Positions 32,453 through 41,477 are shown, counted from the stretch's first letter. The stretch is 64,000 bases of DNA from Schaalia georgiae DSM 6843 (GCF_000429245.1 NZ_AUBM01000015.1:1-64000); one strand, 5' to 3'. The notes: a model not told the origin generated them from the sequence alone. A program made the numbers and translations.

Positions 32453-34564
32453 TTACAGGCCACGCGGATTGCGCAGGATGAAGGCCGTGCGCGGGCCCAC
32501 AGTGACGGTGTCGCCCGAGTGGTACTCGCTGGAGTCGTCGTCCCCTCCGGTGTCGATCACGGTGCACCACAGTTCTCCGTACTTGGTGTCGGGGAGTGTG
32601 AAGTCGATGGCCTCGGGGGCGGCGTTGAGCAGCAGCAGGAAGTCGTCGTCCTCGATACGGCGCCCGTTGGCGTCCGGCTCGCCGATGGCGTCGCCGTTGT
32701 AGAACACCATCGTCGCGCGGGCCCACGGCTGGGACCACTCCTCTTCCTTCATGTGCGTTCCCGCGGGCGTGAACCACTCGATCTCACCCAGGTCGGACTC
32801 GCCGCCGCGCACGGCCGGGCCGTTGAGGAAGCGCCTGCGGCGCATGACGGGGTGGTCGCGGCGCAGGTGGATGAGCTTGCTGGTGAACTCCAGGAGGGCC
32901 TGCTGCTCGTCGTCCAGGTCCCAGTCGATCCACGACAGCTCGTTGTCCTGGCAGTACGTGTTGTTGTTGCCCGACTGCGTGCGGCCGAGCTCGTCGCCGT
33001 GGGCGATCATCGGCACGCCCTGGGAGAAAATCAGTGTCGTGAGGAAGTTGCGCTGCTGGCGGCGGCGCAGGCTCAGGATCTCCTCGTCGTCGGTGGGCCC
33101 CTCGGCCCCGCAGTTCCACGAGCGGTTGTCGTTGGCCCCGTCGGCGCCGCCCTCCAGGTTCGCCTCGTTGTGCTTCGTGTTGTAGGACACCAGGTCCGCA
33201 AGGGTGAAGCCGTCGTGGGCGATGACGAAGTTGATGGACGCCCTGGGTTTGCGGCCCGTCGACTCGTACAGGTCCGAAGAGCCCGCCAGACGGGAGGCGA
33301 AGTCCGGCAGGGAGGAGAACTCGCCCCGCCAGAAGTCGCGGACGGTGTCGCGGTAGCGCCCGTTCCACTCCGACCACAGCGGGGGGAACCCGCCGACCTG
33401 GTAGCCGTTGGCGCCCACGTCCCACGGCTCAGCGATGAGCTTGACCTGGGAGACGACGGGGTCCTGGTGGATGAGGTCGAAGAAAGCGGAGAGGCGGTCC
33501 ACCTCGGCGAACTGGCGGGCGAGCGTGGAGGCCAGGTCGAAGCGGAACCCGTCCACGTGCATCTCGCTCACCCAGTAGCGCAGGGAGTCCATGATCAGCT
33601 GCAGCACCTGGGGCGAGTTCATGAGCAGCGAGTTGCCCGTGCCCGTCGTGTCGAAGTAGTGGCGGCGGTCCCCGTCGACGAGGCGGTAGTAGGCGGCGTT
33701 GTCGATGCCGCGCAGCGACAGGGTGGGGCCCATGTGGTTGCCCTCGGCCGTGTGGTTGTACACCACGTCGAGGATGACCTCGATGTCGGCGGCGTGCAGG
33801 GCCTTGACCATCGCCTTGAACTCCGCGACCTGGGCGCCGGGCTCGCCGGAGGAGCAGTACGCGTTGTGGGGGGCGAAGTATCCGATGGTGTTGTAGCCCC
33901 AGTAGTTCGACAGGCCTTTGGCCTGCAGCGTCGTGTCGTTGGTGTATTGGTGGATGGGCATGAGCTCCACGGCGGTCACGCCCAGCTTCTTCAAGTGCGC
34001 GATGATGGCCGGATGGGCCATGCCCGCGTAGGTGCCGCGGATCTCGGCGGGCACCTCGGGGTGGGTCATCGTCATGCCCTTGACGTGCGCCTCGTAGATG
34101 ATGGTCTCCGAGTAATCGTGCCCGGGCCGGTGGTCGCCGCCCCAGTCGAAAAAGGGGTTGACGACGACCGAGTGCATCGTCGCGCGGGCGGAGTCCTGCG
34201 GCTGCAGGAGCGCCGGGTTCTCGGGGTCGTAGGACAGCAGCGACGGGGAGTCCTTGAGCTGGCCGTCGATCGCCTTCGCGTAGGGGTCGAGCAGCAGCTT
34301 CGACACGTCGCACCTGTGGCCCAGGTCCGGATCCCATGGGCCCTCGATGCGGTATCCGTAGCGCTGGCCGGCGCCTACGCGCGGCACGTACACGTGCCAC
34401 ACCCAGGCGTCGACCTCGGTCATTGGGATGCGGGTCTCATTGAGGTCGTCGTCGAGCAGGCACAGCGTGACCGACGTGGCGACGGAGGAGAAGATCGCGA
34501 AGTTCGTTCCCGTTCCGTCGAAAGTGGCGCCGAGTGGATATGGGTGGCCGGGGCGAGTGTTCAT
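32453..34564 (-). CDS. glgX: Glycogen debranching enzyme GlgX
   Basis: 703 residues. An N-terminal CBM48 domain (PYPLGATFDGTGTNFAIFSS) precedes a GH13_11 catalytic barrel. VILDVVYNHTAEGNHMGPTL is region I, GFRFDLASTLARQF region II with the nucleophile Asp (~338), LIAEPWDVG region III with the acid/base Glu (~378), and VIAHDGFTLADLVSYN region IV. Cleaves alpha-1,6 branches in glycogen trimmed by phosphorylase. The start MNTRPGHPYPLG at 34562-34564 gives the standard family N-terminus. glgC and glgA are 17-18 kb away. Confidence 0.94.
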   Translation of the reverse strand: MNTRPGHPYPLGATFDGTGTNFAIFSSVATSVTLCLLDDDLNETRIPMTEVDAWVWHVYVPRVGAGQRYGYRIEGPWDPDLGHRCDVSKLLLDPYAKAIDGQLKDSPSLLSYDPENPALLQPQDSARATMHSVVVNPFFDWGGDHRPGHDYSETIIYEAHVKGMTMTHPEVPAEIRGTYAGMAHPAIIAHLKKLGVTAVELMPIHQYTNDTTLQAKGLSNYWGYNTIGYFAPHNAYCSSGEPGAQVAEFKAMVKALHAADIEVILDVVYNHTAEGNHMGPTLSLRGIDNAAYYRLVDGDRRHYFDTTGTGNSLLMNSPQVLQLIMDSLRYWVSEMHVDGFRFDLASTLARQFAEVDRLSAFFDLIHQDPVVSQVKLIAEPWDVGANGYQVGGFPPLWSEWNGRYRDTVRDFWRGEFSSLPDFASRLAGSSDLYESTGRKPRASINFVIAHDGFTLADLVSYNTKHNEANLEGGADGANDNRSWNCGAEGPTDDEEILSLRRRQQRNFLTTLIFSQGVPMIAHGDELGRTQSGNNNTYCQDNELSWIDWDLDDEQQALLEFTSKLIHLRRDHPVMRRRRFLNGPAVRGGESDLGEIEWFTPAGTHMKEEEWSQPWARATMVFYNGDAIGEPDANGRRIEDDDFLLLLNAAPEAIDFTLPDTKYGELWCTVIDTGGDDDSSEYHSGDTVTVGPRTAFILRNPRGL

Positions 34565-34636
34565 GTGGTCAAGATTGCCATGAAACGAGCGGTGACCAGG
34601 TGAGAATGGGCAAATAATCGTCAAATCAACACCGTT

Positions 34637-34655
34637 GTGACTTGGATAACGTCAC
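34637..34655. promoter_or_regulatory. Inverted repeat GTGAC-N9-GTCAC between glgX and tRNA cluster
   Basis: Perfect 5 bp half-sites about 75 bp upstream of glgX and ~80 bp upstream of the first tRNA. Possible operator; no factor can be named. Confidence 0.3.
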
Positions 34656-34730
34656 TTCGATTTCCGTTTCCATGGTCGACCCTGTTAGGGTTTTACCCGT
34701 TCGTGAGGGCGTTCGGCGCTCGAACGGCAT

Positions 34731-34803
34731 GCGGATGTGGCTCAGTTGGTAGAGCATCACCTTGCCAAGGTGAGGGTCGCGGGTTCGAGTCCCGTCATCC
34801 GGG
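34731..34803 (+). tRNA. tRNA-Gly(GCC), copy 1, with mismatched acceptor end
   Basis: Cloverleaf with D-stem GCTC/GAGC, anticodon stem TCACC/GGTGA around TTGCCAA (GCC) and T-arm GCGGG/CCCGT. The first 71 nt equal copy 2, but the acceptor ends CCGG-G instead of CCGC-T. Base pair 1-72 is therefore G-G and the discriminator is G rather than the U expected for Gly. CCA is not encoded. It may be a defective duplicate. Confidence 0.75.
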
Positions 34804-34809
34804 CATACG

Positions 34810-34881
34810 TGGCGATTGGCGCAGCGGGAGCGCGCTTCCCTGACACGGAAGAGGTCACTGGTTCGATCCCAGTATCGCCCA
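34810..34881 (+). tRNA. tRNA-Val(GAC), with mismatched 1-72 pair
   Basis: D-stem GCGC/GCGC, anticodon stem CTTCC/GGAAG around CTGACAC (GAC) and T-arm ACTGG/CCAGT. The acceptor is TGGCGAT/ATCGCCC, so position 1 is T where the Val(CAC) gene at 35124 has G, leaving a U-C mismatch at 1-72. Discriminator A is as expected. Confidence 0.8.
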
Positions 34882-34943
34882 CGGTCATCCCGGTCTCCAC
34901 TGGGAATGGCGGGGGGAACCCCGGCCGCACATGCGGTTCTTAC

Positions 34944-35016
34944 GCGGATGTGGCTCAGTTGGTAGAGCATCACCTTGCCAAGGTGAGGGTCGCGGGTTCG
35001 AGTCCCGTCATCCGCT
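34944..35016 (+). tRNA. tRNA-Gly(GCC), copy 2
   Basis: Same cloverleaf as copy 1 but with a complete acceptor stem GCGGATG/CATCCGC and discriminator T. CCA is not encoded. Confidence 0.92.
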
Positions 35017-35051
35017 CGCAAACGGGAATCCATCGTTCTCGTGCGTAGCGC

Positions 35052-35122
35052 GGTGGGTTGGCCGAGAGGCGAGGCAGCGGCCTGCAAAGCCGTATACACG
35101 GGTTCGAATCCCGTACCCACCT
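35052..35122 (+). tRNA. tRNA-Cys(GCA)
   Basis: 71 nt. Acceptor GGTGGGT/ACCCACC, discriminator U (Cys identity element), anticodon loop CTGCAAA and T-arm CGGGTTCGAATCCCG. Confidence 0.92.
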
Positions 35123-35123
35123 C

Positions 35124-35195
35124 GGGCGATTGGCGCAGGGGTAGCGCGCTTCCTTCACACGGAAGAGGTCACTGGTTCGATCCCAGTATCGCCCA
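35124..35195 (+). tRNA. tRNA-Val(CAC)
   Basis: 72 nt. Acceptor GGGCGAT/ATCGCCC and anticodon loop TTCACAC (CAC); arms otherwise match the Val(GAC) gene. CCA follows directly at 35196-35198, though this could be chance. Confidence 0.92.
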
Positions 35196-35221
35196 CCACA
35201 CTCACACACTATTACTCTTCG

Positions 35222-35251
35222 GCGCCGACCCCATGGGGTCGGCGCTTTTTT
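35222..35251 (+). terminator. Intrinsic terminator of tRNA cluster
   Basis: Perfect 11 bp stem GCGCCGACCCC/GGGGTCGGCGC closed by AT, followed by TTTTTT. The most classical terminator in the window. Confidence 0.9.
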
Positions 35252-35744
35252 CGTCTGTGGCCCGCGCCTCCGGGATCGGCTTGCGGCGGGGCTGCGCGCG
35301 GAAACGCGCAACAGTGGGGCATCGATATTGCCCGGGACCGGCGGCGCTGCGGCAGGGGCCGTGCGCGGGGCGCGCCGTGCGGAGGCCAAACCCGGGGCGG
35401 GCAGCCTGGGCCGGACGGCCAGGGCTGCCCGCCCGTGCGCCCATGGGCTTGCGGCCCTGCCGCCGGGGCGGTCGTGCTGCGTCGCGGCTGACCGCATGTT
35501 GGCCACCCCTATCCAGTAAATGGACAGGTCGTGATGTATCTCGTAGATCACTCAAATCTGAATCTGATCATAGATTCCCCATGGTACCAGGGGTTTATGC
35601 CCGTATTGAGGCGAATATCAGGTGCCCATGTGTTCCTTGAGGCTGGGGAATCCTTGATTTCCTACCGAATAAGAGAAGTTTGACCTATGCTTGTTGCTGC
35701 TAGGCCTGAAATATGGCGGGAAGAGAACGACAGGAGTATGGAGA
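35252..35744. other. Gap before surface-protein gene, AT-rich second half
   Basis: 493 bp. The first ~260 bp is GC-rich with no recognisable gene. From about 35515 to 35700 the sequence is clearly richer in A and T than its surroundings, and is likely the promoter/5' leader of the surface protein. No unambiguous -35/-10 pair was found. Confidence 0.5.
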
Positions 35745-37376
35745 ATGGCTACCTGGAGCTCCAGGCGCTGGGTCGCATTGGCCGCAGCGCTCGCAGTGTT
35801 CGCCACAATCGTCGGATTGGGGCAAGTGGTCCTCGGGCAGCGCGCCGCCCACGCCGATGCCACCTGCCCGGCGCCGGAGAAAGACATCACGAGCGCGGTT
35901 TCGGTCGACTACGACAACTCCGACCTGGTCGATGACCACGGCAAGTCGGTGCGCACCTTCGTGAATTGGCAGACCGTCGGCGTGAAGATGCCGTGGTCGA
36001 CGTCCGCGCCGGTCAAAGCGGGCGACTACTTCACGTACGACGCCTCGGTCACAGACAAGGCGAACGGCGCCAAGCCTATCGCGCCGACGGCGGCGAAGAA
36101 CTTCCCCGTTCAGTCCGCTGACGGCACAGTGGTCGGCTGCGGCACTTGGGGCACCGACGGCAAGGTCACCGTCGTCTTCACCAAGAGCGCGGAGCAGGCG
36201 GCCTCGTGGACGGGCTCCGTCACCAGCTGGGGCCAGATGCGCTACGACGGTGATTCCATCACCAAACCCACCTACGTGATCGGCGGCAAGAAGGAGATCA
36301 AGACCGAGCGCGTCGGCAGCCTCGCACCCCCCGGAAACGTGACGTCCTTCCGCAAGGACGGCTGGATGTCGATCCACTACTCGCACAACGAGGACCAGGC
36401 CCTCACGTACCGCCTGATCGTTCCGGGCGGCGAGTCCGGCGTGCGAGGGGCCACCATTGTCGATTCCGTGGTCGGCAGCAACTGGGACTTCACCTGCGAC
36501 AAGGTCCAGTCCTTCGTTCCCACCCACTCCTACCTGGTCGATGGCACGGCCACTGGTGCCGAGATGGAGAAGGACACGACCGGCGGAGCCTTCGCCAAGG
36601 GCGTGGGCGTGACGTGCGAGCGCAACAAGGTCACTCTCAAGCTGCCCGACATCCCCGCTGGAAAGTTCGGCATCGTCATGCTGCCCGCCCACGTCGCGGG
36701 AGCCTCGGCGGACAACCCCCTGAGTGGCACCTTCGAGAACTCCGCAGTCCTGTCGGTCCCCGGCAAGGAGGACCAGAAGTCCACTAGGTTCATGCGCTAC
36801 GGCGCCCTGGGCGACGCCGAGGCCCACCAGAAGTTCTCCGTCACCAAGAAGCTCGAAGGCACTGCCGACGCCTCCCTGGAGTACACCCTGAACATCACCG
36901 TGAGCAACGAGGCGGACCCGACCGTCAACCGCACGTACACGGCTAAGCTCAAGGCGGGGGAGACCTTCACCAGCGCGGACGCTCTGCCCCTGGGCACCAA
37001 GGTCACCATCAAGGAGGGCGACCTGCCCGGGACGGTCGCGTGGGACACCAATCGCTCCGGGGTCTTCGAGGCCGCTGACGGCGTGACGCTGTCGGCTGAC
37101 GCCCGCGAGGCCACCTTCACCCTCGCGCAGGACCGCGTCTTCTCCCTGACCCTGGTGAACGCGACGGCCCCCGCCCCCGGGGAGTCCACCACGACGCCGG
37201 CCCCGCAGGAGTCGACCACCACGCCCGCCGCCACCGCGACGACGACCACCCCGGCCGCTGCGCCGAAGCGGAAGCTGGCGAACACTGGTGCGGGCACCAT
37301 CGCCATCGGCGCCCTGGCCGGTCTGCTGGCGATTGCGGGCGTGGCCACCATGGTGGCGCGCCGCCGCCAGAAGTGA
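35745..37376 (+). CDS. LANTG-anchored surface protein, adhesin-like
   Basis: 543 residues. Signal peptide (WSSRRWVALAAALAVFATIV, cleavage near AHA-DA ~residue 40). Residues ~45-340 look like two tandem MSCRAMM/fibrillar-adhesin Ig-like folds (VKAGDYFTYDASVTDK, FPVQSADGTVVGCGTWG, YSHNEDQALTYRLIVPGGES). A DUF5979/SpaA-like domain (~355-470; FSVTKKLEGTADASLEYTLN) and a Thr/Pro/Ala spacer follow. The wall-sorting signal is LANTG, a hydrophobic helix and RRRQK. Sortase would link Thr to the cell wall. AGGAG precedes ATG 35745. It is monocistronic with no sortase nearby. Ligand unknown. Confidence 0.87.
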   Translation: MATWSSRRWVALAAALAVFATIVGLGQVVLGQRAAHADATCPAPEKDITSAVSVDYDNSDLVDDHGKSVRTFVNWQTVGVKMPWSTSAPVKAGDYFTYDASVTDKANGAKPIAPTAAKNFPVQSADGTVVGCGTWGTDGKVTVVFTKSAEQAASWTGSVTSWGQMRYDGDSITKPTYVIGGKKEIKTERVGSLAPPGNVTSFRKDGWMSIHYSHNEDQALTYRLIVPGGESGVRGATIVDSVVGSNWDFTCDKVQSFVPTHSYLVDGTATGAEMEKDTTGGAFAKGVGVTCERNKVTLKLPDIPAGKFGIVMLPAHVAGASADNPLSGTFENSAVLSVPGKEDQKSTRFMRYGALGDAEAHQKFSVTKKLEGTADASLEYTLNITVSNEADPTVNRTYTAKLKAGETFTSADALPLGTKVTIKEGDLPGTVAWDTNRSGVFEAADGVTLSADAREATFTLAQDRVFSLTLVNATAPAPGESTTTPAPQESTTTPAATATTTTPAAAPKRKLANTGAGTIAIGALAGLLAIAGVATMVARRRQK

Positions 37377-37405
37377 TCCGGCGCCCCGGGCGCTGACCAC
37401 CGCTT

Positions 37406-37439
37406 GGGAGGCGGGTGGGGGGAACCCCACCCGCCTCCC
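37406..37439. terminator. Bidirectional hairpin terminator
   Basis: Perfect 15 bp stem GGGAGGCGGGTGGGG/CCCCACCCGCCTCCC with loop GGAA, between the convergent surface-protein and alpha-glucosidase genes. Confidence 0.8.
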
Positions 37440-37458
37440 GCGTTGTGCCCTGGGCGGC

Positions 37459-39186
37459 TCAGTCGGCGAGCAAGTGGACTCGCGCCTCCCATGGGCCCAG
37501 CGGTCCCTCGCCGCCGCTGTTGGACAGCACGAGGGGCGCCGCGGCAGGGACCACGCCGGACTGGAGCGCGATGGTCTGCGAGGAGAGGTTGACGACGACC
37601 ACCAGGGCGGACTCCCCGTCGAGGCGGCGCTCGTAGGCGAAGACCCGCGCGTCCCCGGTGGCGATGCGGTTGAACGAGCCCAGAGCGACGACGGGCATGC
37701 GGTGGCGCAGTTCAGCAAGCGCCCGGTAGTAGGAGTAGACGGAATCAGGGTCGTCCACCTGCTCTGCCGCCGTGGCGCGGGCGTCCCCGGACGCCCAGGA
37801 CCGTGAGAGCCCGATCCACGGCGTTCCGGTGGTGAAACCGGCGTTGGGGGAGGCATCCCACTGCATGGGCGTGCGGGCGTTGTCCCGCGACATGCGCGCC
37901 AGACCGGACAGGACGGTCCGCTCGTCGGCACCAGCGGCGAGGGCCAGCGCGTAATGATTGAGCGACTCGACGTCGCGGTACTGGTCGATCGAGGTGAAGC
38001 CCGCGTTCGTCATCCCCAGTTCCTGGCCCTGGTAGATGAAAGGAGTGCCCCGCTGCAACTGCAGCATCGTCGCCAATGCGGTCGACGAGGCGCGCCAGTG
38101 CTCCGGATCCCCGAAGCGGGAGACGGAGCGGGGCTGGTCGTGGCTGTCGAGGTACAGACAGTTCCAGCCCCGGTCGCCCACTCCGTCCTGCCAGCGGCTC
38201 AAAGAATCGACGAGCTCGCCGTCCCGCAGGGCGCGGGGGGAGAACTTGCCCGCCTCGGTCCCCAGGTTGACGTGCTCGAACTGGATGAGCGAACTGAACT
38301 CGCGGCGGGCGGGATCGCAGAACAGCAGGGCGCTGTCCGGGCTGGCGCTGGAGGTCTCGCCCACGGTGAACACGGCGGGACGGCCCGCGAAGACCTCGCG
38401 GTGCATCTCCTGGAGGAAGTCGTGCAGGCGGGGACGGCCCGCGAAGCACTCGTAGCCGACGCCGAAGGGCGGGCGCGCGGGCCCGCCGTCGGGCAGGCCC
38501 TCCTCCTTCGCGATCATGTCGATGGCGTCCACACGGAAGCCGTCGATCCCCAGGTCGAGCCACCAGTTCATCATGTCGTAGACGGCACGGCGCACCTGGG
38601 GGTTCTCCCAGTTGAGGTCCGCCTGCCCGGGGGCGAACAGGTGGAGGTAGTACTCGCCGGACTCCTCGTCGAAGCACCAGGCCGGACCCGAGAAGAAGGA
38701 CTCCCAGTTGTTGGGTTCGGATCCGGGTGCGCCGGGGCAGTGGCCGGGGCGGGCGGGCCGCCAGTAGTACCAGTCGCGCTTGGGGCTGGAGGGGGAGCGG
38801 GACTCGCGGAACCACTCGTGCTGGGTGGAGGTGTGGTTGACGACGAGGTCCATGATGAGCCTCATACCCCGGGCGTGGGCGTCATCCAGGAGGGCCACGA
38901 AATCCTCCATCGTGCCGAACAGGGGGTCGATGGCCCGGTAGTCGCTGATGTCGTAGCCGTTGTCCTCCTGGGGCGAGGCGTAGACGGGGGAGAGCCAGAT
39001 AGCATCGACTCCGAGGCGCTGCAGGTAGCCAAGGCGCGAGCGCAGGCCCCGCAGGTCGCCGACACCGTCGGAATCGGAGTCCTGGAAGCTGCGCGGGTAC
39101 ACCTGGTAGACGATTCCGGCCAGCCACCACTGGCCGCCGGGTGGCTCGTAGCGCTGCGACGGTATCAGTGCGGTGTTGAATCGCAT
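37459..39186 (-). CDS. GH13 alpha-glucosidase (oligo-1,6-glucosidase type)
   Basis: 575 residues. GH13 regions: LIMDLVVNHTSTQHEWF (I), GIDGFRVDAIDMI (II, nucleophile Asp ~217), VFTVGETSS (III, acid/base Glu ~276) and LYLDSHDQPRSVSRFGD (IV, Asp ~350). DSDSDGVGDLRGLRSRLGYL is the usual calcium-loop/start region of the oligo-1,6-glucosidase/trehalulose synthase group. It has no signal peptide, so it is cytosolic. Substrates are likely isomaltose, maltose or similar; no transporter is adjacent. RBS is weak (GGGGGG). May be cotranslated with the small membrane gene just upstream (25 bp gap). Confidence 0.88.
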   Translation of the reverse strand: MRFNTALIPSQRYEPPGGQWWLAGIVYQVYPRSFQDSDSDGVGDLRGLRSRLGYLQRLGVDAIWLSPVYASPQEDNGYDISDYRAIDPLFGTMEDFVALLDDAHARGMRLIMDLVVNHTSTQHEWFRESRSPSSPKRDWYYWRPARPGHCPGAPGSEPNNWESFFSGPAWCFDEESGEYYLHLFAPGQADLNWENPQVRRAVYDMMNWWLDLGIDGFRVDAIDMIAKEEGLPDGGPARPPFGVGYECFAGRPRLHDFLQEMHREVFAGRPAVFTVGETSSASPDSALLFCDPARREFSSLIQFEHVNLGTEAGKFSPRALRDGELVDSLSRWQDGVGDRGWNCLYLDSHDQPRSVSRFGDPEHWRASSTALATMLQLQRGTPFIYQGQELGMTNAGFTSIDQYRDVESLNHYALALAAGADERTVLSGLARMSRDNARTPMQWDASPNAGFTTGTPWIGLSRSWASGDARATAAEQVDDPDSVYSYYRALAELRHRMPVVALGSFNRIATGDARVFAYERRLDGESALVVVVNLSSQTIALQSGVVPAAAPLVLSNSGGEGPLGPWEARVHLLAD

Positions 39187-39211
39187 GGAGCCCCCCGGTG
39201 GTGTGGCGGTC

Positions 39212-39763
39212 TCAACGGACGGGGGTCGTCTCGACGGAGGACCAGGCGTCGACGAGGCCGTTCTTGTCGAAGTAGGTCGCTGTGCAGCTCCACTCGAAGG
39301 TGCCGCTCATGCCCGAGGTGCTGGCCCCGGTGACCCGGCCACTGACAATCCAATGCTGGTCGCCGTTGGAGTCGGTGCGCTCGTAAGTCGCGGAATCACG
39401 GGTGAAGATGGAGCTGCGCATCGTCTGCTTGACCGCGCTGTGGCACTCCTCGATGACCTGCGTCTTGATGACGCTGTTGGCGGGCGCGGGTCCGGGGTTG
39501 TAGCCGGGGCTGGGGGTGCGCGGGACCCGCCATAGCCTGAACCACAGGAGCCCGACGACGACGAGGACCACGACCAGCGCGCCGACGGCGAGGCCGACGA
39601 TGAGGGGCGTGTTCGACGTCGGCGGCGGCATCGGCACGGGACGGGGGGCCATCTGGGGCTGTCCGGGCGCCCCCGGAGCGGGTGGCACCGGGCCGACGGG
39701 GGGCATCTGCCCCCCGTAGCCGCCGCCTTGGGGACCTGTGTTCGGTGTGTATGGGCTCGTCAT
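39212..39763 (-). CDS. Hypothetical single-pass membrane protein
   Basis: 183 residues. A Pro/Gly/Gln-rich cytosolic N-terminus (MTSPYTPNTGPQGGGYGGQM) precedes one transmembrane helix (PLIVGLAVGALVVVLVVVGL, ~residues 53-72). An exported domain of ~100 residues follows with CHSAVKQTMRSS and FEWSCTATY (two Cys). The ending, FEWSCTATYFDKNGLVDAWS, recalls DUF4333- or lipoprotein-like substrate-free domains of actinobacteria, but no family is certain. The start ATG 39761-39763 follows GGTGG. Same strand and close to the GH13 gene. Confidence 0.6.
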   Translation of the reverse strand: MTSPYTPNTGPQGGGYGGQMPPVGPVPPAPGAPGQPQMAPRPVPMPPPTSNTPLIVGLAVGALVVVLVVVGLLWFRLWRVPRTPSPGYNPGPAPANSVIKTQVIEECHSAVKQTMRSSIFTRDSATYERTDSNGDQHWIVSGRVTGASTSGMSGTFEWSCTATYFDKNGLVDAWSSVETTPVR

Positions 39764-39893
39764 CGTTGTTCCACCTGGATTCCAGTTGAGGACACTGCGG
39801 GGAATGCGGTCGCCGGGTCTCCGGCGCTCCACCCATTGTAGGGAGCGCCTCCCCCGGCTGGAAGCACGGGGGAGATCGGTCCCAGTGGGTGGA

Positions 39894-40058
39894 CTAGCCG
39901 ATCAGGTAGAAGAAACCCGCGGCCAGCGCCATTCCGACGACCATGATCAGCCCGGTCGCGATGAGCATCTTGCGCTGGTGGGCGTACTGCTCGGGCGTGA
40001 GGTCCTCCTTCTTGCGGATCAGGGGGGCGGTGCGGTCGTGTTCGTGGGGATTCGGCAT
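39894..40058 (-). CDS. Small single-pass membrane protein
   Basis: 54 residues. A charged N-terminus (MPNPHEHDRTAPLIRKKEDL), TPEQYAHQRKM and one hydrophobic helix (LIATGLIMVVGMALAAGFFY) reaching the C-terminus. CGGAGGATCACA in front of ATG 40056-40058 is a strong ribosome-binding site, supporting a real gene despite its size. Function unknown. It is divergent from the ATP-grasp gene. Confidence 0.6.
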   Translation of the reverse strand: MPNPHEHDRTAPLIRKKEDLTPEQYAHQRKMLIATGLIMVVGMALAAGFFYLIG

Positions 40059-40226
40059 TGTGATCCTCCGAATAGTGGGTTGATGATTGAGTGCGGCTCG
40101 CGCCACGGGAATAGTACAGGCAGTGGCGCCCGGTCCGCGGCGATTCCGAGGGGCGGGACGCGCCGCCGGTTGCCGACCGGTAGGCTTGGGGCACCCGGCA
40201 CCCGGGCGCCCAGAAGGAGGGGACTA

Positions 40227-41477
40227 ATGGCAATGTCACCGCGCACCGACATCCTGCCCGTCATCATCGGGGGGGACTTCGGCGTCTACGGCATCGGCAG
40301 GTGCTTCAATGAGGCTTTCGGCTGCAGGTGCCTGTGCGTGGGCAGCCGGCCCACCGAGTCGATCACCGGGTCGGGCTTCTTCGACGTGCGCCGGATCCCG
40401 GCCCACGCCTCGGACGCCCAGCTCATGGACGCGCTCATGGGCATCGCGCGGGACAACCCCTCCAAGCGGCTCGTCCTCATGGCCAACCACGACATCTTCT
40501 CCGCGTTCGTGGCCCGCAACCACGAGGAACTGGGGCGCCACTACGCCCTGCCCTTCCCATCGCTGGAGGCCATGGCCGCCCTCACCGACAAGGCCCGCTT
40601 CACCCGGGCGTGCGAGAAGGCGGGGATCCCCACGCCGCGCACCGTCGTGGTGGACTTCTCCGGAGCCGACGAAGGGGCGTGGGCCGCCCCCTCTATCGAC
40701 ATCCCCTTCCCGGTGGTGGCCAAAGCGGCCAACGGCGAGCCCTACGACGTCCTCGAGTTCGAGGGGAAGCGCAAGATCTGGTTCATCGACTCCCCGGAGG
40801 AGCTCGACGGGCTGTGGCGTACCCTGCGCTCCGCGGGGTTCCGCGACTCCTTCCTGGTTCAAGAGCTCATACCCGGCGACAACACGCAGATGCGCTCCAT
40901 CACCGCCTACGTCGACTCCCACGGGGAGACCACCCTGATCGGGTCGGCGCGCGTCCTGCTGGAGGACCACGCGCCCACGATGATCGGCAACCCCGTCGCG
41001 ATGATCACAGAGGAGTTCCCCGAGCTGTGGGAGGGGGCCGTCCGGCTGCTGGCGGGTTCGGGCTACCGGGGCTTCGCGAACTTCGACGTCAAGATCGACC
41101 CGCGCGACGGCCGGGCCGTGTTCTTCGAGGTGAATCCCAGGATCGGGCGCAACAACTGGTACATGGCGGCCGCGGGCGCGAACCCCATGGTCCCCATGGT
41201 CGCCGACCTCATCGACGGGCAGCGCTGCGAGCAGGTGCGCGCCACGCGCGAGATCCTGTACACGATGGTGCCCGACTCCCTGCTGCTGCGCTACATCGTC
41301 GACCCCGCCCTCAAACGGAGGGTCAAGGGCATTATCCGCGACGGGCGCCGTTTTGACCTGCTCCTCAACCCCGCGGAGAAGAACCTGCGCCGCAACTTGG
41401 CCGTGTGGATGCAGAAGCAGAACCACCGCCGCAAGTTCGCGCGCTACTACCCGGAGCCCACGCAGACCTCCTACTGA
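40227..41477 (+). CDS. ATP-grasp carboxylate-amine ligase (D-aspartate ligase-like)
   Basis: 416 residues. N-terminal pre-ATP-grasp fold (ILPVIIGGDFGVYGIGRCFN), then LTDKARFTRACEKAGIPTPR, ATP-binding FPVVAKAANGEPYDV (Lys) and FLVQELIPGDNTQMRS. The metal-binding end of the grasp is FFEVNPRIGRNNWYMAAAG (Glu, Asn). A C-terminal helical tail follows. The best-known relatives include the D-aspartate ligase of Enterococcus faecium that adds D-Asp to the peptidoglycan lysine. The FemAB gene downstream fits a role in the interpeptide bridge. GAAGGAGG precedes ATG 40227. Other ATP-grasp ligations (amino-acid or small-molecule) cannot be ruled out. Confidence 0.75.
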   Translation: MAMSPRTDILPVIIGGDFGVYGIGRCFNEAFGCRCLCVGSRPTESITGSGFFDVRRIPAHASDAQLMDALMGIARDNPSKRLVLMANHDIFSAFVARNHEELGRHYALPFPSLEAMAALTDKARFTRACEKAGIPTPRTVVVDFSGADEGAWAAPSIDIPFPVVAKAANGEPYDVLEFEGKRKIWFIDSPEELDGLWRTLRSAGFRDSFLVQELIPGDNTQMRSITAYVDSHGETTLIGSARVLLEDHAPTMIGNPVAMITEEFPELWEGAVRLLAGSGYRGFANFDVKIDPRDGRAVFFEVNPRIGRNNWYMAAAGANPMVPMVADLIDGQRCEQVRATREILYTMVPDSLLLRYIVDPALKRRVKGIIRDGRRFDLLLNPAEKNLRRNLAVWMQKQNHRRKFARYYPEPTQTSY

